This document shows, one piece after another, positions 6,273 through 9,686 of a DNA stretch of 9,686 nucleotides. The position numbers were made by a program, and so were the translations under genes. Position 1 is the stretch's first letter; each line of letters begins with the position of its first letter. Under the pieces are notes generated by a model that did not search any database, was not told the origin of the DNA, and worked only from the letters and a program-made list of their open reading frames with translations. The stretch is from CAZKTF01 sp964555565 (GTDB lineage: Bacteria; Planctomycetota; JAJSAM01; JAKLKS01), in contig CAZKTF010000135.1 in the NCBI GenBank assembly GCA_964555565.1, positions 1 through 9,686 on the forward strand, read 5' to 3'.

Positions 6273-8306
6273 CTACCGGGCCATCAGGAGGACCTCGATC
6301 TTGCCCCTCCCGCTGCCGAGGGCGCCGAGGGCCTTGCCGATCACCGTCCCCACGGCCGGGTTCGGGGGCGCCTTCTTCGCGTGCCCCGGGACGGAGGAGG
6401 TCACCAGCAGGTCCCCGATGCGGATGGGGCCACCCTCGTCGCAGATCTTGGTCGGCACGATTCCGGCGCTCCCGAGCATCACCTCCCCGGACTTCCACGC
6501 CGTCTCTTCCCCGGCGACCTCGTGGGTCGTGCCGACCACCGCCGGTCGGGTGGAGATCACCCCGGCGACGAGCGCCGATTCGGCCTCCGTGGAGAGGGCG
6601 AACTGGCGTGGGGACTTGGGGTCGATGACCACCACGTCCCCCGGTTCGAACGCGGAGGAGGGCCGGTCCACCTTCACGCTCTCGGCGAAGTCTGCCCCGG
6701 AGCCGTAGACGCCGCCGTTGAAGAAGCCGGTCCCGTTGATGTCGATGCGAGCCTGGTTGGACCCGTTGCTGAAGACGGCGAGGTTGCCTTGGCCGACGAA
6801 TTGACCGTTCACGTAGTAGCACGTGTAGTAGCCGTAGTAGTCATAGTAGCACTTGTAGTAGCCGGCCGTGTTATAGGTCGATTTGCTCACAACGAGGGCG
6901 TCGCCGTTGCCCGACTTGCTGGCATACAGGGCCATCCCGTTGTCGCCGGTGCTGTTGGCTTTCAGGGCGATCCCGTTGGAGCCGCTGGCGTAGGCGTACA
7001 CGCCCACCTGGCCGCTGAATGCGCACCTGCCCTCGACTCCGAAGGACCCGTCGGAGTCCAGGTCGCCGAGGACGCCGATGTTCCCGTGGCCCGCCACGCC
7101 GATGCCGCCGCTGGTGGTGCAGTCGATCCCTCCCGCCGTGCCGGACGAGGTCCCGGAGGTGGCGATGATGGCCTGGGACGAGGAACTGATCGTCAGGGTC
7201 CCCGAGAGGGTGCCCCCGGCGGTGTTGAGGTAGTTCGAGTGGGTGTGGTCGCTCCGTGCGGCGGTCGTCGCCGTGCCGGTGCCGGCGAAGCTGACCGAGA
7301 ACATGCCCACCGTCAGTGTGAGGCCGTTGCCCGCAGTGTAGTCGAAGCTGCCGGTGCCGTCCACCCCGTCGGCGAAGTCCGCGGGAACTCCCATGAGCCG
7401 GCTCCACTGCAAGGGGTTCCCGGCGTTGTTGATGGTCCCCACCGTGTTCAGGTCGGTGCGGAGGGGGTACCGGGCGTCGTGGTCGTGGTCGGAGCTGGCC
7501 ACCGTGAGCGCCCCGCCGGACCCGGCGAAGAGGACGGAGAAGGTGGTCCCCGTGAGGCCCAGGCCCGTCCCGTTCGTATAGGTCGTGTCGGCGTCCGTGC
7601 CGTCGGCGAAGCCCGCGGGCACGCCGTTCAGGCGGGTCCAGTCCACCGGGTTGCCGCCGTTGTTGATGGTCCCCACAGTGTTCAGGTCAGTGCGGAGGGG
7701 GTACCGAGCGTCGTGGTCGTGGTTGCCGGCGGCGACCTGGTCCGCGCCTGTGCCCACCCTCGACTCCGCCACGAGGTCGTCGTAGGCGGAGAAGACGCTC
7801 GTGGGGAGGGGCCCCACCAGGAGGCTCGAGTCATGGAGATCGGTGAGGGTCTCGCTCCCCACCGTGACCGCGTCATCCAGGTCGGCGCGGAGGGCGGCCT
7901 CCAGCGCGGCGGACCCCACGCCGCCGTCTTCCGCACGCCCCCCCGCAAGCCGGATCCGCACCGAGTTCGTGGCCGTCCTGGTGGTGAACTTGAGGAAGAA
8001 GCCCCCGGGAAGCCTGTAGGTCGGGGATACCAGGGTGGCCGGCAGGACGAGGCCCACAACGGTCTTCATCTTGAACACGATGGTCAGCGGGGCGATGGGG
8101 GTCCCGTCATCCCCGTCCAGTTCGAAGGCGGTGACCCTGTTCAGGTGCTTTCCAAAGACGAGGAGCATCCGCCCCCCGCCCCCGGGGACATCCACCTCCA
8201 GGGTCCCCTGGATCTCGGGGACCGTGGCGGCCATGGCCGTCCTCGGCACGATGGCCAGGCCCACCAGCGCGAACAACGCGGCGAACAGTACGCGCGGGTA
8301 CCTCAT
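6273..8306 (-). CDS. Secreted fibre-like protein, copy B, with Tyr-rich insert
   Basis: A 677-aa paralogue of copy A with the same order: signal peptide (1-27), Ig/TIG-like beta region (about 28-122), two HxH repeats (196-273, 274-353), a final HTH motif (354-356), the Gly-rich GV-repeat core, and the C-terminal Peptidase_G2/IMC-like domain (about 532-677). The first 100 residues differ from copy A at 16 positions, while the block encoding about residues 346-453 is identical at DNA level. It differs most at residues 452-510, where an insert contains YYKCYYDYYGYYTCYY (483-498), ten tyrosines and two cysteines in 16 residues. The start at 8306 follows GGAGGT by six bases. The neighbour upstream is a dead sigma/kinase relic, so expression may depend on a promoter in 8307-8477. 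An exported fibre role is inferred; no experimentally known homologue is recognised. Confidence 0.82.
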   Translation of the reverse strand: MRYPRVLFAALFALVGLAIVPRTAMAATVPEIQGTLEVDVPGGGGRMLLVFGKHLNRVTAFELDGDDGTPIAPLTIVFKMKTVVGLVLPATLVSPTYRLPGGFFLKFTTRTATNSVRIRLAGGRAEDGGVGSAALEAALRADLDDAVTVGSETLTDLHDSSLLVGPLPTSVFSAYDDLVAESRVGTGADQVAAGNHDHDARYPLRTDLNTVGTINNGGNPVDWTRLNGVPAGFADGTDADTTYTNGTGLGLTGTTFSVLFAGSGGALTVASSDHDHDARYPLRTDLNTVGTINNAGNPLQWSRLMGVPADFADGVDGTGSFDYTAGNGLTLTVGMFSVSFAGTGTATTAARSDHTHSNYLNTAGGTLSGTLTISSSSQAIIATSGTSSGTAGGIDCTTSGGIGVAGHGNIGVLGDLDSDGSFGVEGRCAFSGQVGVYAYASGSNGIALKANSTGDNGMALYASKSGNGDALVVSKSTYNTAGYYKCYYDYYGYYTCYYVNGQFVGQGNLAVFSNGSNQARIDINGTGFFNGGVYGSGADFAESVKVDRPSSAFEPGDVVVIDPKSPRQFALSTEAESALVAGVISTRPAVVGTTHEVAGEETAWKSGEVMLGSAGIVPTKICDEGGPIRIGDLLVTSSVPGHAKKAPPNPAVGTVIGKALGALGSGRGKIEVLLMAR
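7248..7721 (-). repeat. Two tandem ~79-residue HxH repeats within copy B
   Basis: Units run 7488-7721 (78 codons) and 7248-7487 (80 codons) and are collinear with the pair in copy A. The 36-base ARYPLRTDLN-coding stretch appears at 7447-7482 and 7681-7716 with one or two changes. Confidence 0.8.
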
Positions 8307-8515
8307 GTGTGCACCTCCGAGATCTTCCCAGTCACCAATGGCAGCCATCCCCTGCGCTCCTGCGGTGGAGGGGAACCCCCATTTCTCCAATGATCTTGGG
8401 GGCTGGCCGGCGCCCCCCCCTGTACCCCGCCACCCACAGCAGGGCGAACGCGGGGCCGACAGCCGAAGACGCAGGGCCCCGGCTGGGGACCGGCATTCGA
8501 GACGAGGTACCCCAT
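8303..8515 (-). pseudogene. Short frame from the relic kinase start, overlapping the copy B start as ATGA
   Basis: The relic kinase ATG (8515) keeps the good upstream GGAGAGG and opens a 70-codon frame. Its first ~12 residues are those of the kinase (MGYLVSNAGP), and the rest is unrelated Pro/Gly-rich sequence. Its TGA (8303-8305) overlaps the ATG of fibre copy B as ATGA. This layout would permit translational coupling, but the peptide composition suggests leftover sequence rather than a selected gene. Confidence 0.3.
8307..8477. other. Leader region of fibre copy B with a small hairpin
   Basis: Apart from the short relic frame described separately, these 171 bases hold no supported gene. 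The first 59 match the leader of copy A. Beyond, a 6-bp G-C stem (8398-8403 with 8412-8417) encloses an 8-base loop, without a T-run on either strand. Around 8365-8388 the minus strand has an imperfect inverted repeat (TGGAG ... CTCCA around GGGG-GTT-CCCC) that could be an operator. No convincing -35/-10 pair was found. Confidence 0.35.
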
Positions 8516-8557
8516 GGCCGCCTCTCCGTCTTCCAGTCCGGGTTTCGCGGGCTCCAT
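8478..8557 (-). pseudogene. Relic of the kinase 5' end
   Basis: This is the second copy of the start of the kinase gene. Both ATGs equivalent to 3064 and 3022 are present (8557 and 8515), and the encoded start MEPAKPGLEDGEAAMGYLVS nearly equals the intact version. Similarity ends at 8478, about 12 residues after the second ATG. The zinc finger, kinase, membrane and PEGA parts are all gone. Confidence 0.75.
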
Positions 8558-8565
8558 TCCTCCCC

Positions 8566-8814
8566 TTAGAGCCGCGCCGGCCCGCTTCTTGCCATCTCGC
8601 GCGCCACGATTCCGCCGAGGGCCCTCCAGAGGTCCCTCTCTCCCGGGTCGCCCCCGGGGGGGGCGCCAGGGCGCCCCCGGACTTCGTCCCGGATCGGCGG
8701 CCCTGCTCTCGCGGACCGAGGCCGATGCCATGCGGAAGTCCTCGAAGGGGAGGAGGATGCTCGCCAGTTCCGCGTGCGCCCTTTCGCAGGCGACGCGGCC
8801 CTCGTGCGCCTCCC
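8566..8814 (-). pseudogene. Decayed sigma-factor gene with internal deletion
   Basis: Both ends of the sigma factor are recognisable: the N-terminal part (AHEGRVACERAHAELASI...) and the C-terminal tail (DLWRALGGIVAREMARSG...RL, stop at 8566-8568). The DNA equivalent to 3204-3757 is missing, removing about residues 46-229, that is all of region 2 and most of region 4. The 554-bp loss also breaks the frame, so the two ends lie in different frames. The nonamer CGTCCCGGA occurs at both ends of the lost segment in the intact gene (3195-3203 and 3749-3757) and once in the relic (8685-8693), pointing to a slippage or recombination deletion. The start codon region is also absent, as homology ends at 8814. 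It cannot encode a working sigma factor. Confidence 0.85.
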
Positions 8815-8891
8815 TGTCAGCCTCTCCGGTTGTCCCGCAAGCCACACTCCGTGCCGGCGGATGCCGGCGGGGGTACGATGCCCTGCGAGCC

Positions 8892-9512
8892 ATGGCCCGC
8901 ATCGTCCTCGGCAACGGACCCCGCGCGGGGGAGGCCCACGTCGTCGGGGAGCCCCTCGTCCTCGGGAGGCAGAAGGGGGTCCAGGTCCTCGTAGACGACA
9001 TCAACGCCTCCCGCGAGCACGCGAAGGTGTTCCTCCAGGACGGGGAGCCCTACGTCGTGGACCTCAACAGCCGCAACGGGACGAAGGTCAACGGAGAGAA
9101 GATCACCCGTCGGCGCCTCGCGGACGGCGACGTGATCCTCATCGGGACGACCGAGATCCGGTTCGAGGCCCCCGAGTCCGCCGCCCTCGCCTCCCGCGGC
9201 GCCTCCCGCGCGCAGGGGATGCGCGAGCAGATCGCGCGCGAGCGGGAGGCCGCCTCGGCGAAGGCCGCGGGCGCCCCGCGCGGCCGAGGCGACGGGAGCG
9301 GGGTCGTCGTGCGGGAGCGGATCCTCCAGTACGGGCGCCTGGAGGACTCGCGGAACCCCCTCCAGGAGGACGTCTCCCAGAGGGGCGGCCTCGGGAAGCT
9401 CCTGGTGGCGGTCCTCGGACTGGCGCTTCTCGCTGGCATCGCCTACGGGATCGCGAAGCTCATGGCCCCCGGCGGCGACCCCGACGCCCCGCCCGCCGCG
9501 CCCGCGAAGTAG
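8892..9512 (+). CDS. FHA-domain protein with C-terminal membrane anchor
   Basis: A 206-aa protein. The forkhead-associated domain covers about 3-93 and keeps the phosphothreonine-binding pattern: G25-R26, S40-R41-x-H43, and N59-SRNGT with N62-G63. A low-complexity charged Ala/Arg stretch (about 95-165) links it to one hydrophobic helix at about 168-190 (LLVAVLGLALLAGIAYGIA), then a short Pro/Ala tail. With no signal peptide, the FHA domain should lie in the cytoplasm, tethered to the membrane. The start at 8892 is chosen because the conserved FHA fold begins at once (MARIVLGNGP); a clear ribosome binding site is lacking, the nearest G-rich run being about 20 bases upstream. FHA domains read threonine phosphorylation, so the nearby kinase is a possible partner, but the gene is divergently placed and the link is inferred. 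Confidence 0.9.
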   Translation: MARIVLGNGPRAGEAHVVGEPLVLGRQKGVQVLVDDINASREHAKVFLQDGEPYVVDLNSRNGTKVNGEKITRRRLADGDVILIGTTEIRFEAPESAALASRGASRAQGMREQIAREREAASAKAAGAPRGRGDGSGVVVRERILQYGRLEDSRNPLQEDVSQRGGLGKLLVAVLGLALLAGIAYGIAKLMAPGGDPDAPPAAPAK

Positions 9513-9524
9513 CCACGGCGCGAC

Positions 9525-9686
9525 TCACCAGGCGGGGACGGCCAGGCCGAGGGCGGCGAGGAGCGCCGCCGCCGAGGCCTCGAAGGTGAGCGTCGCGGCC
9601 CGTGCCCGGCCGCGCTCGGCGAGCGCGGCCCTGAGATCCGCGTCGGCGGCGATCCGGCGGATGGCCCCGGCGACCTCCGCCGGGTC
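9525..9686 (-). CDS. C-terminal end of a probable glycosyltransferase (partial)
   Basis: Only the last 53 codons are inside the window, open to the right edge and ending with TGA at 9525-9527. The sequence starts DPAEVAGAIRRIAADADLRA and continues with an ALAERGRARA-type helix and TFEASA. This matches the closing pattern of GT-B family 4-like glycosyltransferases, where DP-E-A-AI---L-D---R--L---GR-RA is followed by a short aromatic-containing helix. The catalytic part is not visible, so the assignment rests on this tail alone. It converges with the FHA gene with a 12-base gap and no evident terminator between them. Confidence 0.55.
   Translation of the reverse strand, partial: DPAEVAGAIRRIAADADLRAALAERGRARAATLTFEASAAALLAALGLAVPAW

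Larger units (their letters stand above)
4237..8365. repeat. Tandem duplication of the fibre gene with its upstream region
   Basis: Unit 1 is 4237-6269 and unit 2 is 6270-8365. Each holds one fibre gene plus about 59 bp upstream of its start. The 59-bp upstream parts are collinear without gaps and about 73% identical by eye, with the 16 bases next to the ATG and the 12 most distant bases conserved. The unit lengths differ by 63 bp, exactly the 21-residue difference between the two proteins. The 5-mer TGCGG is found at the outer ends (4232-4236 and 8361-8365) and at the junction (6265-6269). Confidence 0.85.

Noticed and set aside
6211..6822. Upstream extension of the fibre A frame into the fibre B gene
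   Set aside because: It is an out-of-frame reading of copy B. The signal peptide and ribosome binding site fix the start at 6210.
5345..7716. CRISPR-like array from the four ~36-bp repeats
   Set aside because: The repeats are spaced about 235-240 bp apart, lie in frame within coding repeats and are explained by protein domain duplication.
4240..8306. Prophage or tailocin region
   Set aside because: Fibre-like motifs are present, but there are no structural, lysis, replication or integration genes, and both proteins have signal peptides, which phage fibres lack.
4231..8393. Very long open frames on the plus strand opposite both fibre genes (for example 4231-6708 and 6213-8393)
   Set aside because: They are antisense to genes with signal peptides, ribosome binding sites and recognisable domains. 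Their translations are Val/Gly/Arg/His-rich without any domain, as expected for mirror frames in GC-rich DNA.
8874..8879. TACGAT as a -10 box for the FHA gene
   Set aside because: No -35-like hexamer lies 16-18 bases upstream, and the box would leave a leader of only a few bases.
8514..8891. N-terminal extension of the FHA frame back to 8514
   Set aside because: It lies across the decayed sigma/kinase copy on the opposite strand. FHA homology begins immediately at the ATG at 8892.

Overview
The window (about 70% GC) looks like accessory chromosome of a high-GC, secretion-rich, signalling-heavy bacterium. An ECF-like sigma factor directly followed by a transmembrane Ser/Thr kinase with an N-terminal anti-sigma-type zinc finger is typical of Planctomycetota and occurs in some other high-GC environmental phyla. 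I infer a planctomycete-like source but cannot prove it from sequence. Almost everything is on the minus strand; only a short FHA gene near the right end is on the plus strand.

Layout, in minus-strand reading order (right to left). At the right edge is the last 53 codons of a probable glycosyltransferase, convergent with a plus-strand FHA-domain, C-terminally membrane-anchored protein (8892-9512). Then comes a dead partial copy of the sigma-factor/kinase start (8478-8814), which has lost 554 bp between two 9-bp direct repeats. Next are two tandem paralogous genes for secreted fibre-like proteins, copy B (6273-8306, 677 aa) and copy A (4240-6210, 656 aa), followed by a strong UUCG-capped hairpin (4188-4220). 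A short coding-like stretch without a start (3938-4150) follows. Then comes the intact signalling operon: sigma factor (3073-3891), zinc-finger/kinase/TM/PEGA protein (854-3022) and an exported TPR protein (815 to the left edge, incomplete).

Likely logic (inference). The kinase carries the zinc finger that would normally hold a sigma factor, so it probably both restrains and senses for the sigma factor encoded 50 bp upstream. Its extracytoplasmic PEGA and helical C-terminal region and the exported TPR protein would act outside the membrane. The FHA protein is a candidate reader of kinase phosphorylation. The two fibre-like proteins have a signal peptide, an Ig-like N-terminal part, histidine-tagged repeats like those of phage fibres, a glycine-rich GV-repeat core and a C-terminal domain resembling the phage neck-appendage Peptidase_G2/IMC chaperone. 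They are the plausible cell-surface or secreted output of the locus.

The most informative features are evolutionary. The fibre gene arose by a ~2.1-kb tandem duplication whose junction can be placed at a 5-bp microhomology. The paralogues differ by roughly 10-15% over much of their length but share a 324-bp stretch with no difference at all, which suggests recent gene conversion. Copy B carries a tyrosine-packed 16-residue insert. The fibre genes lie between an intact and a decayed direct repeat of the sigma/kinase segment.
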